Shown: positions 1 to 7,682, numbered from the stretch's first letter. The stretch is 13,127 nucleotides of DNA from Bryobacterales bacterium (GCA_903970295.1 CAJCHQ010000286.1:1-13127), one strand, 5' to 3'. Translations and numbers: made by a program. The notes: generated by a model not told the origin, from the sequence alone.

Positions 1-696
1 CAAGTAAGAATCAAGAATACCTTTGTTCCATTCTTCGAAAACTTCGGCTATCTGCGGGGCAGTCAAGCCAAGAGCACGCCGAAGCACGTCGTAAACTTCG
101 GCAATCAATTGCATGTCACCATATTCGATGCCGTTGTGCACCATTTTGACGAAATGTCCGGCACCATTGGGTCCCAGATATGTGACGCACGGACCATCAT
201 CGACCTTGGCAGCAATTGCTTCCCAGATCGGGCGAATTTCTTCGTAGGCTTTTTTGTCGCCGCCGGGCATGAGCGAAGGTCCCCAGAGGGCGCCCTCTTC
301 ACCGCCGGAAACGCCTGAGCCGATGAAATAAAGACCTTCAGCAGCCAATTCGTTCTCGCGTCGCATCGTATCGGTGAAGTGGGAATTGCCACCATCTATG
401 ATGATGTCGCCCTTTTCCAAATATTGTTTGAAACTATTGATTGTCTGATCGACCGCATCTCCGGCTTTGACCAGCAAAACAATTTTGCGCGGACGCTCCA
501 GCGTTTCGATGAAAGTCTTGGTATCGTCGCAACCGATTAGCTTTTTGCCTTTGCCCCGATTGGCGATGAATTCATCGACTTTAGCTGTGGTGCGGTTGTA
601 TACGGCAACCGTATAGCCGTTGCGCTCCATGTTCAAGATCAGATTCTCACCCATGACGCCAAGTCCGATTAAGCCGATTTGAGCTTTGTTAGCCAT
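1..696 (-). CDS. gnd: 6-phosphogluconate dehydrogenase, decarboxylating (3' end beyond window)
   Basis: The minus strand reads 232 codons from ATG at 696 to the left edge with no stop, about half of the usual 470-480 residues, so the C-terminal helical domain is outside the window. The product oxidatively decarboxylates 6-phosphogluconate to ribulose-5-phosphate, giving NADPH, in the cytoplasm. Seen in the translation: Rossmann motif GLGVMG (residues 11-16), NRTT near 34-37, the substrate-binding signature GVSGGEEGA (128-136) and the catalytic block [12 protein letters not shown] (181-192), in which K184, N188 and E191 match the family's catalytic Lys, substrate-binding Asn and catalytic Glu. 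Residue 127 is Ser and 137 is Leu where Met/Thr and Arg are commoner; this is minor. A strong GGGGAGG ribosome site lies 7-8 bases before the ATG. It is the last seen gene of the zwf-opcA-pgl-gnd operon, 19 bases after pgl. Identification is secure. Confidence 0.97.
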   Translation of the reverse strand, partial: MANKAQIGLIGLGVMGENLILNMERNGYTVAVYNRTTAKVDEFIANRGKGKKLIGCDDTKTFIETLERPRKIVLLVKAGDAVDQTINSFKQYLEKGDIIIDGGNSHFTDTMRRENELAAEGLYFIGSGVSGGEEGALWGPSLMPGGDKKAYEEIRPIWEAIAAKVDDGPCVTYLGPNGAGHFVKMVHNGIEYGDMQLIAEVYDVLRRALGLTAPQIAEVFEEWNKGILDSYL

Positions 697-715
697 TTAC
701 GAAACCTCCCCTTCC

Positions 716-1480
716 TCAGTTCTTCGAACGGACTGCACTTACTTGTTCGGCCGCAGGTCTATCGACATACCACTCGAGAGAGCCTGAAGTCGGATTGACT
801 TTTTGAGCCGGATAGCCGGCGTCTGGCGATTGCAAAACAGAAGCCAGAATATCAGCTTTGCCTTTGCCTGAAACCAGGAAAATAACATTGCGAGCCGCGT
901 TCAAGACCGGATAAGTCATTGTCAATCTTTGCCGGCTGAACTTCTGTACCCAATTGGCGACAAATGTTTGCTTGGTTTCGGCTAATGCGACACTGCCTGG
1001 AAAAAGCGAAGCAGTATGACCATCCGGACCAAGACCAAGCAAAATCAAATCGAAAACCGGTATCTCACCGAGCTCGATTTTGAAAGCATGGGCCAAAGTT
1101 TTTTGATAATTCTTGGCGCAGATTTCAGGATTCTTGTCCTGCCCCTGAGTTGGATACTGACTCGTTCTCGGAACTGGCACTCGGGCGAACATCGCCTGGT
1201 CGATCATTCTGAAATTGCTGTCTGGATCGTCATGTTTGACACAGCGCTCGTCGCCGAGAAAAAATTTGATCTTATCCCAGGCCAATTTGTCTTTGTATTT
1301 GGTGGCCAGATATTCGTAAAGAACCTTTGGCGTGCTGCCGCCGGACAGAGAAATGGTGAATACACCCCTCTCGGCAATCGCTTCTTGCGAAAGCTCATAA
1401 ATCCGTTCAGCCAATTTGGTTACTAGCTGAGCGGCATCATCGGACACCTTTAAATTTGCAAGACCAGCGTTTGCTGCCAT
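716..1480 (-). CDS. pgl: 6-phosphogluconolactonase (DevB/SOL type)
   Basis: This 254-residue protein hydrolyses 6-phosphoglucono-delta-lactone to 6-phosphogluconate, the step between Zwf and Gnd. Family motifs are clear: SLSGGSTPK (44-52), FFLGDERCV (73-81), DSNF (87-90) and GLGPDGHTASLFPG (149-162). Length fits the family (about 230-260). The frame stays open another 83 codons upstream, but that part lies inside opcA in another frame. The ATG at 1480 is chosen because AGGAGG sits 8 bases before it and the protein then begins where homologues do. The ATG is only 4 bases after the opcA stop, and its ribosome site lies inside the opcA 3' end, so translational coupling is likely. GlpR/NagB-like sugar isomerases share the fold, but the GPDGHTASLFPG block is typical of lactonase. 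Confidence 0.96.
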   Translation of the reverse strand: MAANAGLANLKVSDDAAQLVTKLAERIYELSQEAIAERGVFTISLSGGSTPKVLYEYLATKYKDKLAWDKIKFFLGDERCVKHDDPDSNFRMIDQAMFARVPVPRTSQYPTQGQDKNPEICAKNYQKTLAHAFKIELGEIPVFDLILLGLGPDGHTASLFPGSVALAETKQTFVANWVQKFSRQRLTMTYPVLNAARNVIFLVSGKGKADILASVLQSPDAGYPAQKVNPTSGSLEWYVDRPAAEQVSAVRSKN

Positions 1481-1484
1481 CGAG

Positions 1485-2816
1485 CTAACCTCCTGAAGTT
1501 CTAATATGGGGTGGCAATATTTCGGACATTGAGAGCAGATGCGCGATTGCTCGCTCGAAAACAGGATCTGCCGACATATCCTGAAGTTCATCATCGATAA
1601 GATCTTTTTGCGAACGCTCGGTAATCTTGAAGTGCAGCCGACGCGAATGCTGGCAGTCACCAGGCTGCGTCGACTGAGCACCAGGCTGCGTCGACTGAGC
1701 ACCAGACTGACTTGACAGCACACTTTCATTTGCGCCGACTTCTGAAGTGACTACGATGCTCGTACTGCCTGACTGACGTTCCGCCCGCACCACTGTGTCG
1801 TAGGGTGCGCCTATATGTATGACGACCGTGCAAATATTTCCCGCTCTCAAATCGCTTCTCGAAATCGGCTTAAAACAAGCCGACACCTTTCCTTGATTGA
1901 ACTTCACAGCGACTGATGCATCTGCGCCTTTGACAAGCGAGTCGGCGATCCAGCCCATGCGCTCAGCTAACCAACCAAGCAAAAGCACTGATTGATGCAA
2001 AACGCCTGAACGAATGACCACCTGTTCCTTGCTTGGTTTTGCATCGTCGGCGTAAGAAACCTCAATGCGCTCGATTGCTTTCAATGCAGCCGGAGGCTGT
2101 GCCCCACCCTGCCGATCGAAAGCCATAGCGAGCGCTTCCCGCCAGGGGGTGATGCGGCGCCAGGAAAGATCCGAGACGCCGAAGCGAGTCGGACAGCCCA
2201 GATCTCCTGCGTTCACTCGTAAATCCTTGAGCTCGTTGAAAAGATTCAAATGCCCATGTTCGAGAGATGAATCAACAACCAATTTGTCTACCGCCGGCAA
2301 GAATGGGGCGAGCAATTTGCGATTCATGCCTGCCGCTTGCCACCAGAGAATGACCGGCAGATCGGAGACTAGAAGAGGTAAAACGACCGACGCCAGCCTC
2401 TCTTGACCGGTGCCTTCGGCGCGCACTGTAATTTGCTCGCAGCAGATTTGCTTGCGATTCTTGGCATCAGTGATGTGACAACGAGCCGAGACCCAGGCTT
2501 CCAGATTGGCTTCCTGATTGGCTTTGACCGGTCGACAAATGGCCAGAATGGCGCGGCACGGATGATGAATCGTGATTTCGTCGAGAAGGTTGCTAGCGGC
2601 CGTTTCGGCGTCATCGTCTTCGCAATACATGACCAAATTCATGGCGCAGGCACGGGTCACTGATTGCCCGGTCAACTCTTCTTTTTCGCCGACCTGCTGC
2701 CAGAGCGCTTTCAACTCGCGTTCGATCCTGGCGATGTCGACATGCGCTAGTTTGCCCGAAAGAAATGCGGTAGTCGACTGTTTTTGTCGCGCTGCTTTTT
2801 GTTCAGCAGTTGTCAT
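1485..2816 (-). CDS. opcA: Glucose-6-phosphate dehydrogenase assembly protein OpcA
   Basis: This 443-residue protein belongs to the OpcA family, which assembles or activates G6PDH in Cyanobacteria and Actinobacteria. Recognisable blocks are the DLPVILWW segment (152-159) and DLSWRRITPWREALA (216-230), both characteristic of the family, with an N-terminal part around the CRAILAI stretch (87-93). The start MTTAEQK at 2816 overlaps the zwf stop in an ATGA arrangement; a start 20 codons further up would run deep into zwf. Position between zwf and pgl supports the call. The C-terminus is odd: residues 372-385 are two exact GAQSTQP heptads, from a 21-bp DNA duplication, inside a Ser/Gln-rich stretch before a final segment of about 55 residues. 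Eleven cysteines are present. Cyanobacterial OpcA is linked to redox control of G6PDH; whether these cysteines take part is unknown. Confidence 0.93.
   Translation of the reverse strand: MTTAEQKAARQKQSTTAFLSGKLAHVDIARIERELKALWQQVGEKEELTGQSVTRACAMNLVMYCEDDDAETAASNLLDEITIHHPCRAILAICRPVKANQEANLEAWVSARCHITDAKNRKQICCEQITVRAEGTGQERLASVVLPLLVSDLPVILWWQAAGMNRKLLAPFLPAVDKLVVDSSLEHGHLNLFNELKDLRVNAGDLGCPTRFGVSDLSWRRITPWREALAMAFDRQGGAQPPAALKAIERIEVSYADDAKPSKEQVVIRSGVLHQSVLLLGWLAERMGWIADSLVKGADASVAVKFNQGKVSACFKPISRSDLRAGNICTVVIHIGAPYDTVVRAERQSGSTSIVVTSEVGANESVLSSQSGAQSTQPGAQSTQPGDCQHSRRLHFKITERSQKDLIDDELQDMSADPVFERAIAHLLSMSEILPPHIRTSGG
1660..1701 (-). repeat. Two exact 21-bp tandem copies in the opcA 3' region
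   Basis: Positions 1660-1680 and 1681-1701 are identical 21-mers beginning ccaggctgcg and ending gactgagca, followed by a degenerate third copy at about 1702-1722. In the opcA frame each unit encodes a GAQSTQP heptad, so copy-number change keeps the frame. The repeat falls in a low-complexity linker near the C-terminus of OpcA. Confidence 0.95.
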
Positions 2817-4420
2817 AGCCTTCTCCACGCGTGACCGGTTTTTTGCAGCAGACGATCGCTCGCTTCCGGGCCCCATGAGCCGGCTTCGTAGTTTGGAAAT
2901 TCCGCAGTTTCTGTGGCTGGCTTTCCTTTCTCTTTGCCCCAGGCGTCAAGCAACGGCTGGATGAATGCCCACGACACATCAACTTGGTCGGTGCGGGAAA
3001 ATAGTGTGGCGTCTGCCAGGATACAATCGTGGATCAAACGCTCGTAGGCAGTCGGGCTGCGCACACCAAATGCGGTGCCATAACGAAAATCCATATTCAA
3101 CCAGCGCAATTTGGTCGTCTGACCAGGTTGTTTGGTGGCGAACTTTAATGATATGCCTTCGTCTGGCTGAATGCGCATCACCAAAACATTCGGGCTGAGC
3201 GGCTCGTCGTTGTCCTGAGCCGCTCCCTGAACGTGATTGAACAAGGAGAAGGGCGCCCGCTTGAAATGAACCGCGATTTCAGTAATGCCCTTAGCCAAGC
3301 GCTTTCCGGAGCGAATGAAAAATGGCACTCCAGCCCAGCGCCAGTTGTCGATAAAAAGTTTGAGAGCAACGAAAGTTTCGGTGGTCGAATCGGCGCCCAC
3401 TGATTGTTCCTGGCGGTAGCCCGGAACCTGCTTGCCGAGAATCAAACCCGGGCCGTATTGACCACGCACTGCCACTTCATCGATATGTTTAGGATCAATT
3501 GGTCGCAAAGCTCGCAATACCTTAGCCTTTTCATCACGCGTGGCTTCTGCGGCGAGCGAAATAGGCGGCTCCATGCCGACGAGCGAAACTAATTGCAGTA
3601 AGTGGTTCTGGACCATATCTCTCAGGGCGCCCGCTTCTTCGTAATAGGCGCCGCGGTCCTCGACGCCCAGAGTTTCTGCATTGGTGATCTGCACATGATC
3701 GATGTGTTCGCGATTCCAGAGCGGCTCGAAGATACCATTGGCAAAACGCAAAACCATGATGTTTTGTACTGTTTCTTTGCCCAGATAGTGGTCGATCCGG
3801 AAGACTTGATGTTCAGAGAATATTTCATGGATTTGCTCGTCGAGAAGCTCGGAAGAACGCAAATCGAAACCGAAAGGTTTTTCAATGACTATGCGCGGCC
3901 ACGGTTGGGAATTGGCTTTTGCCCGCTTGGCTAAACCGCATTCAGCCAGTCCTCTGATGATTGGCTCATAAAGACTGGGGGCAGTGGACAAATAGAAAAT
4001 ATTGTTGCCCCTGGTGCCATGCTCTCTGGCCAATTGCTCCAGGCGATCTTTCATACTGTTGAGGCCCTCGAGCTTGGTGGCGTCGGCGGGCAAATAGTGC
4101 AAACTCTCGGCAAATCGATTCCAGGACTCGTCTGCGAAATTGAGGTCGGAAGCGTATTCCTGCACGGCTTCTTTCATGAAAGCCCGAAACTGCTCATCGC
4201 TCATTTTCGTACGGGAAGTGCCAAGGATGGCAAATTCCTGGGGTAAAAGCTGCTGTAAATAGAGGGCATAAAGGGCGGGCAGCAATTTGCGCTTGGTCAA
4301 ATCACCGTGGGCGCCGAGAATAACCATGGTGAATGGTTCAGGGTGCCTTTCCTTTTCTAATCCCATGAGAAGCGGATTTTCAGCAATTGCTTCTTGCTGA
4401 GCAGTCGATGCCTGCGCCAT
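2813..4420 (-). CDS. zwf: Glucose-6-phosphate 1-dehydrogenase
   Basis: This 535-residue enzyme oxidises glucose-6-phosphate to 6-phosphogluconolactone, reducing NADP+, and is the entry to the oxidative pentose-phosphate pathway. Seen: nucleotide-binding GAHGDLTKRKLLPALY (36-51; most relatives have GASGDL), GTSR (67-70), EKPFG (180-184), the active-site signature RIDHYLGKE (208-216, with D210-H211 and K215) and the catalytic-base histidine in DMVQNHLLQ (H273). Length is near the usual 480-510 plus an N-terminal extension of about 25-30 residues. ATG 4420 is preceded by AGAGGT 6 bases upstream. The stop overlaps the opcA start (ATGA, 2813-2816), so the two are likely translationally coupled. 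It is the first gene of the operon, and its control region is 4421-4613. Confidence 0.98.
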   Translation of the reverse strand: MAQASTAQQEAIAENPLLMGLEKERHPEPFTMVILGAHGDLTKRKLLPALYALYLQQLLPQEFAILGTSRTKMSDEQFRAFMKEAVQEYASDLNFADESWNRFAESLHYLPADATKLEGLNSMKDRLEQLAREHGTRGNNIFYLSTAPSLYEPIIRGLAECGLAKRAKANSQPWPRIVIEKPFGFDLRSSELLDEQIHEIFSEHQVFRIDHYLGKETVQNIMVLRFANGIFEPLWNREHIDHVQITNAETLGVEDRGAYYEEAGALRDMVQNHLLQLVSLVGMEPPISLAAEATRDEKAKVLRALRPIDPKHIDEVAVRGQYGPGLILGKQVPGYRQEQSVGADSTTETFVALKLFIDNWRWAGVPFFIRSGKRLAKGITEIAVHFKRAPFSLFNHVQGAAQDNDEPLSPNVLVMRIQPDEGISLKFATKQPGQTTKLRWLNMDFRYGTAFGVRSPTAYERLIHDCILADATLFSRTDQVDVSWAFIQPLLDAWGKEKGKPATETAEFPNYEAGSWGPEASDRLLQKTGHAWRRL

Positions 4421-4613
4421 GCCATACCTCTATGTTGCCAAGCTGTGCCTGGTTCTGCCTTGCACGAGCTTTTCGGGGACGCAGCTCGACAGCGTCCGCC
4501 TTCCAGATATAAAGGTTACTATGTTTTGCATATTTCCACATTTAAAAGAGCCTGCCAATGAGCGCGGTGTCGGTCGCTTTAGCCGCCTGGATGGTTGCGA
4601 AATGTAATGAGGC
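4421..4613 (-). other. Leader / upstream region of the zwf operon
   Basis: No gene is seen in these 193 bases between the stop of the 4614-5138 gene and zwf. Both neighbours read on the minus strand, so this is where a zwf promoter should lie. No strong -35/-10 pair was found; weak minus-strand -10 candidates lie in the AT-rich stretch around 4505-4550 (CATAGT, TATATC). Between there and the ATG, a 6-bp stem CGAGCT/AGCTCG (4465-4470 with 4483-4488, 12-nt loop) could form in the leader RNA. No T-run follows it, so it is not an intrinsic terminator. Confidence 0.35.
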
Positions 4614-5138
4614 TCAAACAGGCACCTTGTCGTCGAACTGCACATTCATGATGCTCACCCCGCGCCCAGCTAGAAAATCAATCACATCCTGGCCATGACC
4701 GCCGAGCGGCCACAGAGGCACCTCCATCTCGAAGTAGGCGGCGTGCAGAATGACCGACGCAGAATCTGAATAAGGATAGTATTCGGCATACTGGATATCG
4801 TCTAGCAAGACCATTTGCGTCGATTGTTTGTGCTTCAATCGATCGACGACGACCAAAACCACCTCGGTTTCGTTCACTTCTAACTGGTAGTCCCGATTGG
4901 CATCGCGAATCAGGCCAAAGGTCAGTGCCCCCAGAAAAAAGGCAAAAACCACGGTGGACCCCGCCACCAGAGCCGCCCAGATCCAGCTGTGAAAGAGGGC
5001 AAGTATCGACACCCAGAACCACAAGCCGACAAAAACCCAACCTAAACTAATGCCGATAACCATCGGCACAAGCCCCGTGCGGCGCTGGTAAGGGTTGGAC
5101 GCCAGCCTGATTGAATGACGATTAGGTTGGCTGGTCAT
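4614..5138 (-). CDS. Unrecognised two-helix membrane protein
   Basis: This 174-residue protein is not recognised. The N-terminal 22 residues are polar and basic. Two hydrophobic segments follow (about 23-47, rich in Trp/Phe, and 51-78), then a soluble domain of about 95 residues with alternating beta-like stretches (ELEVNETEVVLVVVDR region, 84-100) and a Tyr-rich patch (117-123). The layout, an N-terminal helical hairpin and a C-terminal beta domain, resembles small PH-like or DUF2244-type membrane proteins, but no diagnostic motif allows a family call. ATG 5138 has a modest AAAGG site about 8 bases upstream. The gene lies 89 bases after the CPBP protease gene on the same strand and could be cotranscribed with it. 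No catalytic residues are evident. Confidence 0.7.
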   Translation of the reverse strand: MTSQPNRHSIRLASNPYQRRTGLVPMVIGISLGWVFVGLWFWVSILALFHSWIWAALVAGSTVVFAFFLGALTFGLIRDANRDYQLEVNETEVVLVVVDRLKHKQSTQMVLLDDIQYAEYYPYSDSASVILHAAYFEMEVPLWPLGGHGQDVIDFLAGRGVSIMNVQFDDKVPV

Positions 5139-5227
5139 GGCGCCTTTTGGGCATAAGCGAAAAGTCCGCTAAGAGTGAGACATCCCATTTCACTGTAGCA
5201 AAAACTGACTGTTTACGAGCGACCGCT

Positions 5228-6808
5228 TTAGCTGCCAAAAAGAATGAGCACGATGGTGAAAGTGCCACTATTCCAGAGCCCGTGCGCCACCATCGAGGGG
5301 ACAATGCTTTTCGTGCGTTCAAAAACAAAAGCAAAAATGCAGCCCAGAGTGAATAAAGGTCCGAATCCACCGGCATCGAAGTGACAAGCGGCAAATAAAA
5401 ATGCCGAGATCAAAATGGAGGGGACGACCGCCAGTTTTCGCCGCAGACTGCCATAGAGGAAACCACGAAAAAGTGCTTCTTCACAGAGCGGCGCCAGACC
5501 TCCCAGGGTCATATAAAAGATCGAAGTGGCCAATATGTTAGGCGAGCGAGCAGCTTCCATGACCAGACCAATGACCGGATTAGTAGAGCCTTGCGAGCCA
5601 ATCTTCATGGTTACGAAAACCGTGATCAACACAAAAGGAATGGCTGCGAACCAGGTGAGCAAACCGATCAAAATCAGTTGTCCCAAACCAGTGCGACCGA
5701 CTTGCAGGCGCAACTTAAGACCTTCGAAAAATTTGACACCGTGCGGGCGCATGGCAAATAACCAGGCATAAAGAAGGCTTGGTCCATTGCTGATGCAATA
5801 AAACACGGCCATCAGACAACCCGTAAAGAGCACCCCATTCTCGCCTGAAGCCGCCGTCTTCAACATGGCTGAGGCGGCGCTCCCCGATTTCAACGCGGTG
5901 CCAGCTGCCATGCCGATTAGCAATTGCGTCACCTGCCAGGCTAAGAAAACTGCATAAATCGATTTCCAGCCATAATCGACCGGTGCCTCGACCAGCACTT
6001 TGTCAGCTGGGGATGTGATTCGGCGGGCGATAAAGAGAAGCTGCGAAAAAATTACGATGACGCCGACCAGCACGGCGACTGCCCCAAAGGCCACCAGACC
6101 GACCAATTTGGCCACTAGAGTGACCGCTTTCTGGTCGAGATCGGCATTTAGTTGCGTCAGTTTGGCGGTCTGCCCGCTGACTCGATAAAGTTCAAGCAGT
6201 GAAGCATTACGATACCAGCCGGCGGGCATTTCTTTTTCTATAGCAGCGCCGATATCTTTCGCCTGATCAGCTGTAATCCGCTCGCCCGCTGATTTAGCAT
6301 AAATCTTAGCCAGTGCCGGTCCGATCGCTTTGTTCTGAGCCTTGCTGATTTCAACGAGGTGATTGAGATCGTCATGGGATTTGTGTTTGCTTTCGAAGTC
6401 GGTGACGACCAGTTTCGACCATATATTTGTCGATGACTTATCGAAATCAGCCGCTTTGCGCAATACTTTTTCTGCTTCGCCGTAGACGTCCGGCTGAGCG
6501 CTTTTGCGCAGCGGAGCGGCGACGGGCATGACGCTCGACATGGCGCGCTCACAACTGGAATTGATGCGCAACATCATCTCGGCGCGATCAGAATCGAGCG
6601 AGGACGAATTCTTCGCCAATTTATTTTCGACAAAAATTGATTTGCCTAGAGTTAAGCCGACGAAAATCGTGCCCAGTATGAGCAAAGCATTCGTGGCCAA
6701 ATTTTTGTTTTTGCCGGACAGATAGAGCCCAGCAAAAGCAATGGCAAAAACGCCTGCAACGCTATTGAGAATGAACTGAGGGTCCAAGACGGAGCGAAAA
6801 GCCTCCAA
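5228..6808 (-). CDS. CPBP-family (CAAX/Abi) intramembrane metalloprotease with long N-terminal extension
   Basis: The C-terminal part of this 526-residue multipass protein carries the CPBP (Rce1/Abi) glutamic-protease motifs: EEALFR (E443, E444, R448), a motif-2 histidine in FAACHF (H476), and H509 with N513 in the last helix. All key residues are present, so it is probably active. Before this come two N-terminal hydrophobic segments (about 12-31 and 38-56), a soluble mostly helical stretch (about 60-228), and further membrane segments from about 231. A typical CPBP protein is 200-300 residues, so the roughly 230-residue front part is extra. The only in-frame start after the upstream TAG is TTG at 6808; no good ribosome site precedes it, and a GGAGG immediately after the TTG may serve a later start. 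Substrate is unknown. Relatives process prenylated proteins, act in bacteriocin immunity, or process peptides. Confidence 0.88.
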   Translation of the reverse strand: MEAFRSVLDPQFILNSVAGVFAIAFAGLYLSGKNKNLATNALLILGTIFVGLTLGKSIFVENKLAKNSSSLDSDRAEMMLRINSSCERAMSSVMPVAAPLRKSAQPDVYGEAEKVLRKAADFDKSSTNIWSKLVVTDFESKHKSHDDLNHLVEISKAQNKAIGPALAKIYAKSAGERITADQAKDIGAAIEKEMPAGWYRNASLLELYRVSGQTAKLTQLNADLDQKAVTLVAKLVGLVAFGAVAVLVGVIVIFSQLLFIARRITSPADKVLVEAPVDYGWKSIYAVFLAWQVTQLLIGMAAGTALKSGSAASAMLKTAASGENGVLFTGCLMAVFYCISNGPSLLYAWLFAMRPHGVKFFEGLKLRLQVGRTGLGQLILIGLLTWFAAIPFVLITVFVTMKIGSQGSTNPVIGLVMEAARSPNILATSIFYMTLGGLAPLCEEALFRGFLYGSLRRKLAVVPSILISAFLFAACHFDAGGFGPLFTLGCIFAFVFERTKSIVPSMVAHGLWNSGTFTIVLILFGS

Positions 6809-6951
6809 GCTGCATTCAGCCTAACACCAGGGAATGAAACACGGATGGGAAACGGCGAAATTTCGCAAATTGAGGACGCAGAACCCTGATAAGAGCTAAG
6901 TATAGCTGTATGACAAGACATATAAGCCGCTGGCAGCCGTCGGCACTTGTT

Positions 6952-6990
6952 GCTGCGATTTGAAGCTGCGATTTGAAGCTGCGATTTGAG
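6952..6990. repeat. Three tandem copies of a 13-bp unit
   Basis: The unit gctgcgatttgaa occurs at 6952-6964 and 6965-6977 exactly, and at 6978-6990 with only the last base changed. It sits in the gap between the 120-residue membrane-protein gene (stop at 6994) and the CPBP gene, just past the stop codon. It has no hairpin potential and no T-run. It may be replication slippage or binding sites. Confidence 0.9.
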
Positions 6991-6993
6991 CCT

Positions 6994-7356
6994 TTATTCG
7001 CCGCCGTCGCCATGGCCGCCGTGGTGTCCGCCAGAGCCATCTGCGCTGCCGAAGAAGGCACCGCCGAATTCACCAAGCTCGCCGAAGCCGGAGAACTCGC
7101 CGTATTCGCCGAATCCTTCCAGACCGCCGAAGCCCGTTCCTGTGTCATGCAGGAAGTCTTTGTCGTTTTCGTTGTAATAGAGGTCCTGGCGCGCTATCTG
7201 GTCAGGGTAATAACCCCAAGGCGAACCTTTGGCCAACTGTCGGCGCCTCATCCACTTAGGCAGTTTGATGAAACCCAAACCCCACAACACGAATGCGATG
7301 AAGGCGAGTTCCGTGAGGATGATTCTGTCCCACTGTAGTCCATGTAGTGCATTCAT
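6994..7356 (-). CDS. Small single-pass membrane protein with Gly/Phe/Glu-rich and His-rich tail
   Basis: This 120-residue protein is not recognised. Residues 12-30 form one hydrophobic helix, followed by a basic patch (KWMRRR, 34-39) that predicts a cytoplasmic C-terminus. A charged, Tyr-containing stretch (45-72) leads to a low-complexity tail: from 73 to 104 there is a repeating FG/EG pattern (GFGGLEGFGEYGEF and similar), and the last 15 residues are Gly/His/Asp (HHGGHGDGG). The tail could bind metal or be disordered; both are inference. ATG 7356 has only a weak ribosome site (GGAG about 12 bases away), but a good promoter lies 40-70 bases upstream with an inverted repeat. A ribbon-helix-helix regulator gene ends 120 bases upstream on the same strand and may control it. 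The strong amino-acid bias makes an artefact possible but not likely, given promoter and helix. Confidence 0.65.
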   Translation of the reverse strand: MNALHGLQWDRIILTELAFIAFVLWGLGFIKLPKWMRRRQLAKGSPWGYYPDQIARQDLYYNENDKDFLHDTGTGFGGLEGFGEYGEFSGFGELGEFGGAFFGSADGSGGHHGGHGDGGE

Positions 7357-7397
7357 GGCGCTGCTGAACTCCGTCTACTCCGAGCCTGCCGAGGGTG

Positions 7398-7426
7398 ATC
7401 CTAAACTTGCCGGAAGGGCAAGTCAA
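7398..7426 (-). promoter_or_regulatory. Sigma70-like promoter with inverted repeat in the spacer
   Basis: On the minus strand TTGACT (7421-7426) and TAGGAT (7398-7403) are separated by exactly 17 bases. The spacer holds a perfect inverted repeat, ACTTGCC and GGCAAGT with a 5-base gap (7405-7423), as in a repressor operator. Transcription would start near 7391, about 35 bases before the 120-residue protein's ATG. The repeat could alternatively act as a weak terminator for the regulator gene upstream, but only three Ts follow it. Confidence 0.55.
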
Positions 7427-7475
7427 CAGCAGTGATGGGAGATCCACGTAGAGAAGCGCAAATGAGCTGCAGCGT

Positions 7476-7682
7476 TTACTCGGAATCAGTGAGAATAGCT
7501 ACTTTTTGCGATCCGACAGAGCTGACCGACATGCGCGGTGCCTGGGTGCGTTTGAAAGTCTCGATATAGCGACGTAGGGCTTCCCGTATCAAATCGGAAC
7601 GAGTTCGGTGCTCGACGTTAGCCACGAAATCGATTTGCTCAAGCAATCCTGGCGGCAGGGCCACTAGTACTTTCTTCGGCAT
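7476..7682 (-). CDS. Ribbon-helix-helix (CopG/Arc-type) DNA-binding protein
   Basis: This 68-residue protein has the layout of a small RHH transcription factor: a beta strand KKVLVALP (3-10), helix A (about 11-24, LLEQIDFVANVEH), a TRSDLIREALRRYIE segment (27-41) that is the classic RHH turn and helix B, then a polar tail of about 27 residues. RHH proteins bind DNA as dimers and are often autoregulators or antitoxins. The start at 7682 is preferred over one 43 codons upstream because AAAGGA lies about 6 bases before it and the RHH fold begins there. No toxin gene (ParE, RelE, PIN) is adjacent, so a toxin-antitoxin role is not supported. The inverted repeat at 7405-7423, in the promoter of the next gene on the same strand, is a possible target. 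Confidence 0.85.
   Translation of the reverse strand: MPKKVLVALPPGLLEQIDFVANVEHRTRSDLIREALRRYIETFKRTQAPRMSVSSVGSQKVAILTDSE

Noticed and set aside
105..395. 96-codon minus-strand open frame inside gnd
   Set aside because: It is an alternative frame of gnd, which shows strong family motifs over the same bases.
1481..1729. 83-codon N-terminal extension of pgl
   Set aside because: It lies wholly inside opcA in another frame. The AGGAGG site and family length place the start at 1480.
7476..7682. RHH gene as the antitoxin of a toxin-antitoxin pair
   Set aside because: No ParE/RelE/PIN-like gene overlaps or adjoins it; the neighbours are a membrane protein and selD.
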